The notes below the pieces were generated by a model. It was given only the letters and a program-made list of their open reading frames with translations, was not told where the DNA came from and ran no database searches. From assembly GCA_964484195.1 (NCBI GenBank), contig CAZAER010000009.1, forward strand, positions 62,001-126,000: a DNA stretch of 64,000 nucleotides, in the 5' to 3' direction. The position numbers were made by a program, and so were the translations under genes. This DNA is from JALHOP01 sp964484195 (GTDB taxonomy: Bacteria; Myxococcota; XYA12-FULL-58-9; JALHOP01). Below, in pieces: positions 8,763 through 16,656 of this stretch. Numbering within the stretch: position 1 is the first letter of the stretch; every line of letters starts with the position of its first letter.

Positions 8763-10145
8763 CTAACCCATGGTGTTGAGCGCGGGAGGCACGTACTTCT
8801 CGCGCATCAACACCAGCTCTTCGGCGACCGTCGGATGCAACGCGCAGGTTGCGTCCCACTGGTCTTTCGTCAGCTTCGCTTTGACCGCGATAGCGGCCAC
8901 CTGAATGATCTCCGGGGCCGCGTCGCCGACCATGTGCACGCCGACGACCTCGTGGGTGTCGCCGCGCACCACCAGCTTCATCAAGGCTCGGTCTTCGTTG
9001 CCGGCGAGGACGTTGCGCATTGGCCGGAAGAGGGCGCGGTAGACGTCGACCGAGCTGAAGGTCTTGCGCGCCTGGGCTTCGCTCAAGCCGACCGCGGCGG
9101 CGGGCGGCGAGCAGAAGACGGCGGTGGGTACGTCGGCGTGGTCGAAGGCGCACGGCCGCTTGTCGAACACGGTTTCTACGAATGCTTGGGCCTCGCGAAT
9201 AGCGACGGGTGTGAGATTGACGCGATTGGTGACGTCGCCGATCGCGTAGATCGACGGCACGCTGGTGCGCGAGTAGGTGTCGACCGCGATAGCGCCGTCG
9301 TCGTCGAGCTTCACTCCTACTTCGCTGAGGCCGATGCCGTCGGTATTCGGGTCACGGCCGATGGCCACGAGGACCTTGTCGGCTTCCAGATGAGCGCCGC
9401 TGGTGGTGCGTGCGCTATAGCCGCCATTCTTCTCGGCGATGGCAGTGAGGGTCGTGTTGCTCGAGACTCGCACACCGTGACGCTCGAGGTCGCCGTGCAC
9501 CTGGATGCGCAGGTCGTCGTCGAAGCCTTGCAGTACGGTGTGGCCGCGGTAGACCAGGCAGACGTCGACGCCTAGAGCGCTGAAGATGTTCGCAAACTCG
9601 ACGGCGATGTAGCCACCGCCGACGATGAGCAAACGCTTCGGCAAGGCTTCGAGCTGGAAGGCGTCGTCGGAGACCAGCGCCAGCTCGCAGCCCTCGAGCT
9701 CCTTCGGGCGGCGCGGTCGGCCACCGGACGCGACCAGGATGGTTTGGGCGCTGACCGTCTTGCCGGATGCGAGGCGCACTTCGTTCGCTCCGACGATGGT
9801 GGCGCGCTCGGCGAAGATCTCGACGCCGGCGTTGACGAGGTTACGCTCGTAGATGGCCGAGAGACGGGTGACGTCACGAGCAACGTTATCGCGGAGCGTC
9901 GGCCAGTCGAGCTTGGCGTCGCCGACGGTCCAACCGTAGCCAGCGGCGTCGCGGAACGCCTGGGCAAACTCGGCGCCGAAGACGAGATACTTCTTGGGGA
10001 CGCAGCCACGCACCACGCAGGTGCCGCCAATGCGGCTATCTTCGGCCAGGCCGACCCGTGCGCCCTTCACCGCAGCCAGGCGGGACGCGCGCGTGCCGGC
10101 GGAACCGGCGCCGATCGTGAACAAGTCGTAGTCGAAAGAGCCCAT
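8763..10145 (-). CDS. gor: Glutathione-disulfide reductase
   Basis: 460 aa, the usual length. N-terminal FAD-binding GAGSAGTRASRLAA, redox-active disulfide GGTCVVRGCVPKK, the NADPH-binding VGGGYIAVEFANI, a second FAD motif (SIYAIGDVTNRVNLTPVA), and the C-terminal active-site HPTVAEELV of the partner subunit. This order and the VRG between the cysteines fit glutathione reductase better than dihydrolipoamide or mercuric reductases. The enzyme keeps glutathione reduced in the cytoplasm using NADPH. Convergent with the giant surface gene (six bases between stops) and divergent from the dioxygenase gene with only 20 bases between starts. Confidence 0.92.
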   Translation of the reverse strand: MGSFDYDLFTIGAGSAGTRASRLAAVKGARVGLAEDSRIGGTCVVRGCVPKKYLVFGAEFAQAFRDAAGYGWTVGDAKLDWPTLRDNVARDVTRLSAIYERNLVNAGVEIFAERATIVGANEVRLASGKTVSAQTILVASGGRPRRPKELEGCELALVSDDAFQLEALPKRLLIVGGGYIAVEFANIFSALGVDVCLVYRGHTVLQGFDDDLRIQVHGDLERHGVRVSSNTTLTAIAEKNGGYSARTTSGAHLEADKVLVAIGRDPNTDGIGLSEVGVKLDDDGAIAVDTYSRTSVPSIYAIGDVTNRVNLTPVAIREAQAFVETVFDKRPCAFDHADVPTAVFCSPPAAAVGLSEAQARKTFSSVDVYRALFRPMRNVLAGNEDRALMKLVVRGDTHEVVGVHMVGDAAPEIIQVAAIAVKAKLTKDQWDATCALHPTVAEELVLMREKYVPPALNTMG

Positions 10146-10153
10146 GGCGCCTT

Positions 10154-10159
10154 ATTATA
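10154..10159 (-). promoter_or_regulatory. Possible -10 box for gor, implying a near-leaderless mRNA
   Basis: Read on the minus strand the 20-base gap between gor and the divergent dioxygenase gene contains TATAAT, a perfect -10 hexamer, whose last base lies nine bases before the gor ATG. Transcription would start within a few bases of the start codon. No good -35 is seen 16-18 bases upstream, so this may be chance in an otherwise GC-rich region. Confidence 0.35.
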
Positions 10160-10165
10160 GGTCTT

Positions 10166-10939
10166 ATGCCCCCTCGAATGCCCAGCGTCTTCATCGCGCA
10201 TGGCGCGCCGCCACTTCTCGACATGCCCAGTTGGGTGGGGGAGCTGAAAACCTGGGCGGACTCCATGCCGCGTCCATCCGCCGTGTTGATGCTGTCGGCG
10301 CACTGGGAAGAACGACCGGTCACCATGGGCGCCACCCGCACGGTGCCGCTCGTCTACGACTTCTACGGCTTTCCCGAGCACTACTACCGCCAGCAGTACG
10401 CCGCGCCTGGCGCCCCGGCGGTGGCAAAGCGCGTCGCCGCCGTCCTCGGTGAGAAGCACCACGTCGCCCACGCAGCGGACCGCGGCCTCGACCACGGTGC
10501 CTACGTGCCACTCGTCGCCATGTATCCTAAAGCGGACATCCCAGTGCTCCAGGTGTCGCTCCCCAGCGAAGACCCGAAGGAGCTCTTCGCTTTCGGCCAG
10601 GCGCTCAAGCCCTTGCGCGACGAAGGCGTGCTCATCGCCGGCAGTGGCTTCATCACCCACAACCTGCGGCGCGCCGACTGGACCGGCTCGGCCCCGACGC
10701 CGTCGTGGGCCTCTGAGATGGACGCCTGGACCGCGGAGGTGCTGAAGCGCAACGATGTCGATGCCTTACTCGACTACAAGGCGAAGGCACCCGGCGTCGC
10801 CACCGCGTTGCCGACGCACGAGCACTTCGTGCCGCTCCTCGTGGCGGTGGGTGCCAGCGACCTCAAGACCGCCCCGACCTTCCCGATCGATGGTTTCTGG
10901 CTATCGTCCTTTTCGCGTCGCTCTGTGCAGCTCGCCTAG
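10166..10939 (+). CDS. ygiD: Class III extradiol ring-cleavage dioxygenase, YgiD/LigB type
   Basis: 257 aa; ATG 10166 or the in-frame ATG 10178 (MPSVFIAHGAPPLL) could be the start, and the second matches the family better. Family residues: N-terminal FIAHGAPPL with the metal-ligand His, SAHWEERPVT, the DFYGFPEHYY region, and LDHGAYVPLVAMYP with a second conserved His. Homologues are annotated as 4,5-DOPA extradiol dioxygenases, non-heme metal enzymes acting on catechols; the natural substrate in bacteria is usually unknown. Transcribed divergently from gor and followed after 20 bases by an HPF-like gene. Confidence 0.88.
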   Translation: MPPRMPSVFIAHGAPPLLDMPSWVGELKTWADSMPRPSAVLMLSAHWEERPVTMGATRTVPLVYDFYGFPEHYYRQQYAAPGAPAVAKRVAAVLGEKHHVAHAADRGLDHGAYVPLVAMYPKADIPVLQVSLPSEDPKELFAFGQALKPLRDEGVLIAGSGFITHNLRRADWTGSAPTPSWASEMDAWTAEVLKRNDVDALLDYKAKAPGVATALPTHEHFVPLLVAVGASDLKTAPTFPIDGFWLSSFSRRSVQLA

Positions 10940-10959
10940 AACGTGATTATGGTGGTCAC

Positions 10960-11265
10960 ATGAATATCAAGATCCATGCGGTCAATGTTGGTTCCACGGA
11001 CGACCTCGAGCCCCGCGTTCGCGACGACATCAAGCACGCCCTCCGCGGCCTCGACGAGCGCGTCACCAACGTCACGGTCCACCTGCGCGACCAAAACGGC
11101 GGCAAAGGCGGCGTCGACAAACACGTCACCATCGAAGCCCACATCGCCGGCCTGCCCGCCATCGCGGTCAACAGCGAAGACGCCGACATGGCCAAGGCCC
11201 TCACCATGGCCATGGACAAGCTCGCCCACGCCGCGCAGCACAAGGCTGGTAAGCAGGCGCGTTGA
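10960..11265 (+). CDS. HPF/RaiA-family ribosome-associated protein
   Basis: 101 aa. Beta-alpha-beta-beta-beta-alpha pattern with VRDDIKHALRGLDERVTNVTVHLRD, VTIEAHIAGLPAIAVNSEDADM and the terminal helix AKALTMAMDKLAHAA matches the short hibernation-promoting-factor/RaiA fold, although the first strand (MNIKIHAVNVGSTDD) is diverged. The long-HPF C-terminal dimerisation domain is absent. Such proteins bind the 30S decoding region and inactivate ribosomes in stationary phase. Convergent with the HNH gene, with 12 bases between the stops. Confidence 0.75.
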   Translation: MNIKIHAVNVGSTDDLEPRVRDDIKHALRGLDERVTNVTVHLRDQNGGKGGVDKHVTIEAHIAGLPAIAVNSEDADMAKALTMAMDKLAHAAQHKAGKQAR

Positions 11266-11277
11266 GGGGTTTCTTCG

Positions 11278-12276
11278 TCAGGGCTCCATGTTGTCTTCGA
11301 TAGCGGACGGCCATCCGCCCCGAGGCGGGTGGCGGTTACGCGCTCGATGATGCGCATGACAGAGCATGCGGAGATTGTTGGTCTCGGTTGGTCCACCCCG
11401 CGCCCAGTCTTCGACGTGGTCGAACTGGAGCCAGGCTGTGCTTTCGCAGCGGTGGCCGTCGTCGGCGACGTAGGTGCATTGGCAACCGTCACGCTCGGAG
11501 ACTTCACGCCGCGTCGCCCGCCCTGGGGCGCGTGAATCAGGCTTGGGCAGAACGGTCTTCGGCTTGTCGGTCTTGCCGTAACGACGCTTGTCGACCGCCT
11601 TGCGTAGCTCTTTGATCGCCTTGGCGATGACCTTCGCCGCGTCGCCGTCGGAGATGCTGTGCCGCATGTGCTCTTGGAGCCAGCGGAGGTCTTCGTAGGT
11701 CTCGAGGTCGATGCACAGCTGCAGCTTGTAGTGCTGCGGGTCGAGCGGTCGCGGTCGGGGCGCACACGGAAGCTCGGGAGCAGGGGCTCGTGGTTCTTCG
11801 ACACGCGTCTTCACCATCTCCTCGAGAAGTGCCTGACGGTTGTCGACCTTCACCTCGAAGACGCGTGTCTCGACCAAAGGCTTCGGCTTCCATCCCGCAA
11901 CGAGCAGCTCGATCTGCTCGCGGGTCTTCCCGGCTGCTGCCTTCAACCGCTCTTCATTGTTGTCGGCCTGGAGTACCGGACTGAGAACCAACAGCCCGCT
12001 GAGATGAACATCACCGTCCCGCAACATCTGAAGGGCGAGCGGATACTTCCGAACGAGCCGAGCCGCTGTCACACGTTTGCCGGCTGCCTCTTGCGAGTAC
12101 TTGAGCCGGGCAACGCAGTAGTTCGTGAGGCCGGCAAATCCCTTCCGGATATGCCACTCACGCCTATCGGCTTCCGCCAGATGCTCGACGACATCGGCGA
12201 TGGCCAGTCGTTCTCGACGAGCGGCACGTTGTAGAGACTGGTCGAACGCATTGTCTTTTAAGGCGGACAGCTTCAT
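11278..12276 (-). CDS. HNH endonuclease-domain protein
   Basis: 332 aa. The C-terminal 70 residues form an HNH nuclease: Cys-containing DGCQCTYV, then CESTAWLQFDHVEDWARGG, NNLRMLCHAHHRARN. The N-terminal 230 residues are helical, with a region typical of DUF222/13E12-like proteins (LVRKYPLALQMLRDGDVHLSGL). The last 17 residues (HPPRGGWPSAIEDNMEP) extend past the nuclease. Such genes are often multicopy and behave like mobile or selfish nuclease genes, though I see no terminal repeats. The gene uses more A/T-ending codons than its neighbours and is flanked on its 5' side by the largest non-coding stretch in the window. Confidence 0.85.
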   Translation of the reverse strand: MKLSALKDNAFDQSLQRAARRERLAIADVVEHLAEADRREWHIRKGFAGLTNYCVARLKYSQEAAGKRVTAARLVRKYPLALQMLRDGDVHLSGLLVLSPVLQADNNEERLKAAAGKTREQIELLVAGWKPKPLVETRVFEVKVDNRQALLEEMVKTRVEEPRAPAPELPCAPRPRPLDPQHYKLQLCIDLETYEDLRWLQEHMRHSISDGDAAKVIAKAIKELRKAVDKRRYGKTDKPKTVLPKPDSRAPGRATRREVSERDGCQCTYVADDGHRCESTAWLQFDHVEDWARGGPTETNNLRMLCHAHHRARNRHPPRGGWPSAIEDNMEP

Positions 12277-12601
12277 GCGTCGACAGTAACACGGGAAATT
12301 TTAGGCCCTTTGCAGCCCCGCCATGCCCCGCAAATCAGCGCGAAGACGAAATCACTCCAGCTGTTTCAGCAAACGCACCAGCGTGTGCGACAACGCCCGC
12401 AAAGACCATTCCCGCCAAGCAACAAACCAGCCAAGCGCTGTGTCCGCGAAAACAGTGTCAAACACATTCGACACGAACGACACGATGTCAGTCACAAGAA
12501 AGTACGCAGCCGCCCCGGGGCGGACGACATGCGTCCTCATTTTCCGTCCCCATTTTCCACCCCCTAGACTCCAACACCCCCCATGGTATGACGCCGCCGC
12601 A
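12277..12601. other. 325-base non-coding stretch between divergent HNH and ABC-F genes
   Basis: The longest gap in the window, visibly richer in A/T at its HNH side. It holds AGTGTC...GACAC half-sites around 12454-12474, an 8-bp direct repeat CGACACGA (12469-12476 and 12478-12485), a small hairpin GGACG-ACATG-CGTCC (12522-12536), and a 13-bp imperfect tandem repeat starting CATTTTCC (12538-12550, 12551-12563). These could be operator sites or an attenuator for one of the two divergent genes. No convincing coding sequence: a long frame open through it has atypical composition and enters the ABC-F frame only by chance. Confidence 0.5.
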
Positions 12602-14221
12602 GTGATTCGCCTCGACAACATCGACCAGCGCTACGGCAAGCAGATCCTGCTCACCGAAGCCTCAGCCGCCATCAACAAGGGCGAGAAGATCGGCCTGGTC
12701 GGCCCCAACGGCGCCGGCAAGTCGACCATCTTCCGCCTCATCATGCGCGAAGAGGAACCAGACGGTGGTCAGGTCACCATCGACCGCGACGTCACCATTG
12801 GCCACTTCTCGCAAGACGTCGGCGAGATGTCGGGTGAGACCGTCGTCGAGGCGGTGCTGCGGGGCGCTGGCATGGTGTCGGAGGTGGCTGCCGAGCTGCA
12901 CAAGCTCGAGGCCGCGATGGCGGATCCCGAGAATCCCGATCTCGAGAAGACGCTCGAGCGCTACGGCGACGTGCAGGCGCGTTTCTACGAGCTCGGCGGC
13001 TATGCTCTCGAGTCCCAGGCGCGCGAGATACTCTCCGGCCTCGGTTTTCGCGACGAAGTGATGGACCGCGATGTCGGGCTGCTCTCCGGCGGCTGGAAGA
13101 TGCGCGTGGCGCTCGCCCGCATCCTGCTGATGAAGCCCGACGTCATGCTGCTCGACGAGCCGTCCAACCATTTGGACATCGAGTCGCTCATCTGGCTCGA
13201 GCGCTTCCTCAAGGACTATCCCGGCGCCGTCCTCATGACTTCGCACGATCGCGAGCTCATGAACCGCATCGTCGGCAAGATCATCGAAATCGACGGCGGC
13301 GAGCTGCTCACGTACAGCGGCAACTACGACTTCTACATGCAGCAGCGCGCCATCATGGAAGTGCAAGCCGAGGCGCAGTTCGCCCGCCAGGAAGCGATGC
13401 TCGCCAAAGAGCGCCGCTTCATCGAGCGCTTCAAGGCGCAAGCCGCGAAAGCCGCCCAGGTTCAGTCGCGCGTGAAGAAGCTCGACAAAATCGAGAAGCT
13501 CGAGCCGCCCAAGAAGCGCAAAACGCTACAATTCGAGTTCGGTCATTCGCCGCGCCTCGGCGAAGAAGTCGTCCGCTGCGATCACATCGACAAGCGCTAC
13601 GACACGCGCACCATCTATGATGGTCTCGATTTCTTGCTCCGGCGCGGTGAGCGCTGGTGCGTGATGGGACAGAACGGCGCCGGTAAATCGACGCTGCTCA
13701 AGATCGTCTCGGGGGAGATCAACGCCGACGCCGGCAAGGTCGTGCTCGGCCCCAGCGTCAAGCTCGGCTACTTCGCGCAGCATGCCATGGAGCTGCTCAG
13801 TCCAGAGCAAACCGTCTGGGACACCTTGGTCGCGAAGTTCCCGCTCGCATCCATAGGCTCCTTGCGCACGCTCGCTGGGTGCTTCGGCTTCTCCGGCGAC
13901 GATATCGACAAGCGCACCCGCAACCTCTCCGGTGGCGAGAAGGTGCGTCTGGTCATGGCGCGCTTGCTCTACGACGCGCCGAACTTCCTGGTGCTGGACG
14001 AGCCGACCAACCATCTCGACATCGCCACCAAGGAGATGTTGGTGACCGCCCTCAAAGACTTCGAGGGGAGCATGCTCTTCGTGTCCCACGATCGTAAGTT
14101 CCTGTCCGCTTTGGCGAACAAGGTCCTCGAGCTCGACGGCGACCAGGTGAAGGTCTACCAGGGTAGCTACGACGAGTACGTGACTGCGTCGGGCCACGAA
14201 GCGCCCGGTATTCACGACTAG
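12602..14221 (+). CDS. ABC-F family ATPase (Uup/YheS/EttA group)
   Basis: 539 aa from GTG 12602 (MIRLDNIDQRYGKQ), chosen because the ABC domain begins right there; the frame stays open further upstream but that part lacks homology-like content. Two nucleotide-binding domains in tandem: Walker A GPNGAGKST and GQNGAGKST, signatures LLSGGWKMRVALA and LSGGEKVRLVMA, Walker B VMLLDEPSNHLD and FLVLDEPTNHLD, joined by a charged linker of about 80 residues. No TM segment, as expected for ABC-F proteins, which act on ribosomes as translation factors or in antibiotic resistance. Convergent with the caspase-like gene with three bases between stops. Confidence 0.93.
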   Translation: MIRLDNIDQRYGKQILLTEASAAINKGEKIGLVGPNGAGKSTIFRLIMREEEPDGGQVTIDRDVTIGHFSQDVGEMSGETVVEAVLRGAGMVSEVAAELHKLEAAMADPENPDLEKTLERYGDVQARFYELGGYALESQAREILSGLGFRDEVMDRDVGLLSGGWKMRVALARILLMKPDVMLLDEPSNHLDIESLIWLERFLKDYPGAVLMTSHDRELMNRIVGKIIEIDGGELLTYSGNYDFYMQQRAIMEVQAEAQFARQEAMLAKERRFIERFKAQAAKAAQVQSRVKKLDKIEKLEPPKKRKTLQFEFGHSPRLGEEVVRCDHIDKRYDTRTIYDGLDFLLRRGERWCVMGQNGAGKSTLLKIVSGEINADAGKVVLGPSVKLGYFAQHAMELLSPEQTVWDTLVAKFPLASIGSLRTLAGCFGFSGDDIDKRTRNLSGGEKVRLVMARLLYDAPNFLVLDEPTNHLDIATKEMLVTALKDFEGSMLFVSHDRKFLSALANKVLELDGDQVKVYQGSYDEYVTASGHEAPGIHD

Positions 14222-14224
14222 CGA

Positions 14225-14905
14225 CTACTTATTCTCGCCAAGCTTCACCGGATCCCATCGATCGCTATAGAGGAATCCGAAGAGGTCGTTACTCGTCGTC
14301 TCGCCGTTCCAGTAGATCTCGCTCACCCGTTCGGGGGTCTTGTAGCGAGCGGTTACCTTCTCGCCGCTGCAAGCGCTGAAGATGACCTGCTGGAAGTTCT
14401 TCCCTGCTTGGACGAGTAGCAGGTCGTCGGGCAGGGGCTTCTTCAGGGCGTCGTAGAGAACCCCGTCGCGGTCAGCGTGGCTCGACCAGATGATCACCTT
14501 CGTGCGCTCGTCTTGGGCGGCGGCGCGAGCGTCGGCAATGAGAGCGACTGGGTTCAACACCACCCTGAAGTCGTGGTTCGCGAGCCACTTGGCGACGCCG
14601 TAGAAGCGATCCCACTCGCTCTGCGTCCATTTGTCGTCGAGGTCGCCGCTCAGGAAGACGACGTCGCCGTTCTTGTAGGCAGCCTTGTACGCGTCGGCAT
14701 CGACTGCGGTGGTTGGAAGCAGACGTAGTGCCTGCGCGTTCGCCGGCTCGGCGCGGTCGAAGATCAACGAGCGGCCTTCACGGCGGACACTGAGGCCCCA
14801 CGCTGCGGGTCCCGTTCCGATGCCGCGTGACATCGACGGCCGATTGCTCGCCGTCGCGGTGGTGGCGGCGGCGGGCGTGAGCGCGCTTGTGCCCGAGCTA
14901 CGCAT
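14225..14905 (-). CDS. Hypothetical protein with caspase/CHAT-like His and Cys motifs
   Basis: 226 aa; start fixed at ATG 14905 because it overlaps the upstream stop as TAATG. After an Ala/Thr/Ser-rich N-terminus of about 40 residues, the C-terminal half has KVIIWSSHADRDG with His143, and QQVIFSACSGEKV with Cys179. A hydrophobic strand ending in His-x-x-x-x-Gly, followed by a strand ending SACxxGE, is the arrangement of caspase-fold (C14) and CHAT peptidases. The earlier GDVVFLSGDLDD strand could be the first core strand. The spacing of 36 residues is short for the clan. Peptidase activity is inference; no family assignment is certain. Confidence 0.55.
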   Translation of the reverse strand: MRSSGTSALTPAAATTATASNRPSMSRGIGTGPAAWGLSVRREGRSLIFDRAEPANAQALRLLPTTAVDADAYKAAYKNGDVVFLSGDLDDKWTQSEWDRFYGVAKWLANHDFRVVLNPVALIADARAAAQDERTKVIIWSSHADRDGVLYDALKKPLPDDLLLVQAGKNFQQVIFSACSGEKVTARYKTPERVSEIYWNGETTSNDLFGFLYSDRWDPVKLGENK

Positions 14906-15375
14906 TATCTGCCCCCAGGGACGCGGACACCGAAGCTCTTCGGGAGCTCGGGACCCAGGCGGTTGGCGGGAAACGTGTCCCAGCCGAGAAAGCGCGGGTA
15001 GGCGCGGCCGCCACGTGGTCCCATCGCGAGCGCTTCTTCTTCGAAGGTCGGGGGACGCCACTGCATGCCCTCGCACGCGCGGTCGTCCATCTTCTCTTTG
15101 CGCGGGTTGTAGACGCGTTCATGACCGGCTCGGCGGATGCTCACCTCGCCTTTGGCGTCCATGACCTCGTAGCTGCAGTTGAAGCGCACACGGCGGCGAC
15201 TTCCGAAACCGAACGCACCTTTGGCCTCGACGCCGTTCTCGGCGCTGGCGCGGCCTTCGGCGATAGCGCGCTCATGAGCGCCGTCGACCGGAAGGTATTC
15301 TTTCGCGCCTTGTTTGCCGTCGACGTCGTGGACGCGCGCATGATGGGGTCGCAGCGCGGCAGTCGAGCTTGCCAT
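14905..15375 (-). CDS. Hypothetical protein coupled to the caspase-like gene
   Basis: 156 aa from ATG 15375. Its stop overlaps the start of the next gene as TAATG, the main support for both being real. The protein is charged, with a Cys in RFNCSYEVMDAKGEVSI and a Trp/Arg-rich C-terminal half (EGMQWRPPTFEEEALAMGPRGG), no signal peptide and no TM helix. I do not recognise a family. In a protease pair the upstream partner could be a regulator or substrate, but nothing in the sequence shows that. An opposite-strand frame also covers this stretch and I prefer the minus-strand reading because of the coupling. Confidence 0.5.
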   Translation of the reverse strand: MASSTAALRPHHARVHDVDGKQGAKEYLPVDGAHERAIAEGRASAENGVEAKGAFGFGSRRRVRFNCSYEVMDAKGEVSIRRAGHERVYNPRKEKMDDRACEGMQWRPPTFEEEALAMGPRGGRAYPRFLGWDTFPANRLGPELPKSFGVRVPGGR

Positions 15376-15494
15376 GTCGTGGTCCTTGGTGGTGGCGCCC
15401 GGCGATCCAACGTCGACGCGCGATCACTTTGGGACCGCAGCGCCAGGCGCCCGGGACGCGTTTGGACTGTTATCGACGGTGGCGGTCGTCAGTT

Positions 15495-15514
15495 GTGCCA
15501 GAGGGGCACTTTTT
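15495..15514 (+). terminator. Possible intrinsic terminator hairpin at the end of the HtrA-like gene
   Basis: GTGCC-AGAGG-GGCAC followed by five T on the plus strand, immediately past the stop codon of the minus-strand HtrA-like gene. The T-run is on the wrong side for that gene, so it would stop plus-strand (antisense) transcription, or work poorly in both directions. Confidence 0.35.
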
Positions 15515-16572
15515 CAGCGCGCCGGTTTCGTGAGGGTGAGCTCGACCGAGCGGTTCGCGCGGATGACCGTCGCTCGATAGCTCGCCCCTGCTTCGATCAA
15601 CGCGAGCAGGGTGCGGGCTTCCGCGATAGTGGACACGCGCTGTCCGTCGACCGCGACGAGCCGGTCGTAGGGCTGGATGCCGGGGATGCGCGTCGAAGTG
15701 ATCACGGGGCCGTCGATGAGCGGCCGACCCGAGGCGTAGGTTTGCGCCAGCGTCAGAGTGCCGAGCACGAAGCCGTGGTCGGTGATGGTGAGATTGCCGC
15801 GCATCAGGCGATCGATGACGCGCTCCATGATGACGCCGCTGGTCACGAAGCCAATCGACTGGTCGCCTTCGAGCAGGCCGACGACCTGGCCAATGAGATC
15901 GCCGTCCAGGTTGAAGGCGCCGCCGCCGGAGTTGCCCGGATTGATCGGGGCGTCGGTTTGCACGCAATCGCAGATCACCTGACCGAGCTCGCGATGCAGC
16001 CCCGAGATGACGCCGACGGTCGCACTCTGCTGGAAGCCGCGGGGGTCGCCGACGACGATCAACGAATCGCCGAGACGCGGCGTTTGTTTGCTAAAGCGGG
16101 CAGCGGGAAGATTCGTGTGCTCGAGCCGGAGCAGGGCGATGTCGAGGTCTTTGGAGACTCCAACCACGGTCGCCCTTCCCACGACGCGCTGCCCCTGGTC
16201 GTCGACCGCCGCGTAGTAGACCGGCTGAGCCGGGTCGACCATGTGCCCCGCCGTGGTGGCGTAGCCCGGGCGCACGATGGTGCCCGCGCCGCGCGAGAAA
16301 GCCCCCGCGCTGGTCGTCTCGAGGCTCAAGGCCGATCGTTGCGCGCGTGCGATCGCGTTCGCGAGCTGGTCCGACATCGCGGCTGCGCTGGTCGTTCGCG
16401 GCGCGGCGGGGAGAGCAGGAGCAGCCGGCGCATCGGCTCGAATCACCGGCCGGGCTGGCTCGCGCGCATCGAGCGACGACGGGGGCTGGGCCTGGGCAAG
16501 CACGACCGCGTCCGAGCTGTCGGGGAGCCAAGTGCGGACCCCTGCCGTGATGCGTTCCAAAGGCCAAGCCAT
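15514..16572 (-). CDS. HtrA/DegP-like trypsin-family serine protease with PDZ domain
   Basis: 352 aa from ATG 16572 (MAWPLERITAGVRTW). Catalytic triad: His110 in TTAGHMVD, Asp144 in DLDIALLRL, Ser215 in NPGNSGGGAF. A PDZ domain occupies the C-terminal 90 residues (IPGIQPYDRLVAVDGQRV). The N-terminus is a Pro/Ala-rich linker of about 65 residues without a clear Sec signal peptide or TM helix, unusual because HtrA proteases normally work in the periplasm. Either the true start is elsewhere or the enzyme is cytoplasmic. Divergent from the GH3 gene, with 84 bases between the starts. Confidence 0.9.
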   Translation of the reverse strand: MAWPLERITAGVRTWLPDSSDAVVLAQAQPPSSLDAREPARPVIRADAPAAPALPAAPRTTSAAAMSDQLANAIARAQRSALSLETTSAGAFSRGAGTIVRPGYATTAGHMVDPAQPVYYAAVDDQGQRVVGRATVVGVSKDLDIALLRLEHTNLPAARFSKQTPRLGDSLIVVGDPRGFQQSATVGVISGLHRELGQVICDCVQTDAPINPGNSGGGAFNLDGDLIGQVVGLLEGDQSIGFVTSGVIMERVIDRLMRGNLTITDHGFVLGTLTLAQTYASGRPLIDGPVITSTRIPGIQPYDRLVAVDGQRVSTIAEARTLLALIEAGASYRATVIRANRSVELTLTKPAR

Positions 16573-16656
16573 GGAAGAGCAGTATCGGGTGCCTACGGCG
16601 TCGGTTGCCCCCAAGCTTTTCACGCATCTGCGGCGACAAGCTGCCGATGAGGCAGC

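Noticed and set aside
12323..12601. N-terminal extension of the ABC-F protein upstream of GTG 12602
   Set aside because: The frame is open, but the residues are basic and low in family similarity, and the ABC domain begins at 12602 as in typical ABC-F proteins.
12352..12621. Minus-strand 89-codon frame in the HNH/ABC-F gap
   Set aside because: It overlaps the ABC-F start, has mixed composition, no ribosome-binding site and no family.
14887..16650. Plus-strand frame of about 590 codons across the caspase-like pair and the HtrA-like gene
   Set aside because: It conflicts with an HtrA-like protease with an intact triad and with a TAATG-coupled pair on the minus strand. Its translation is Arg/Asp-rich and has no family signature.
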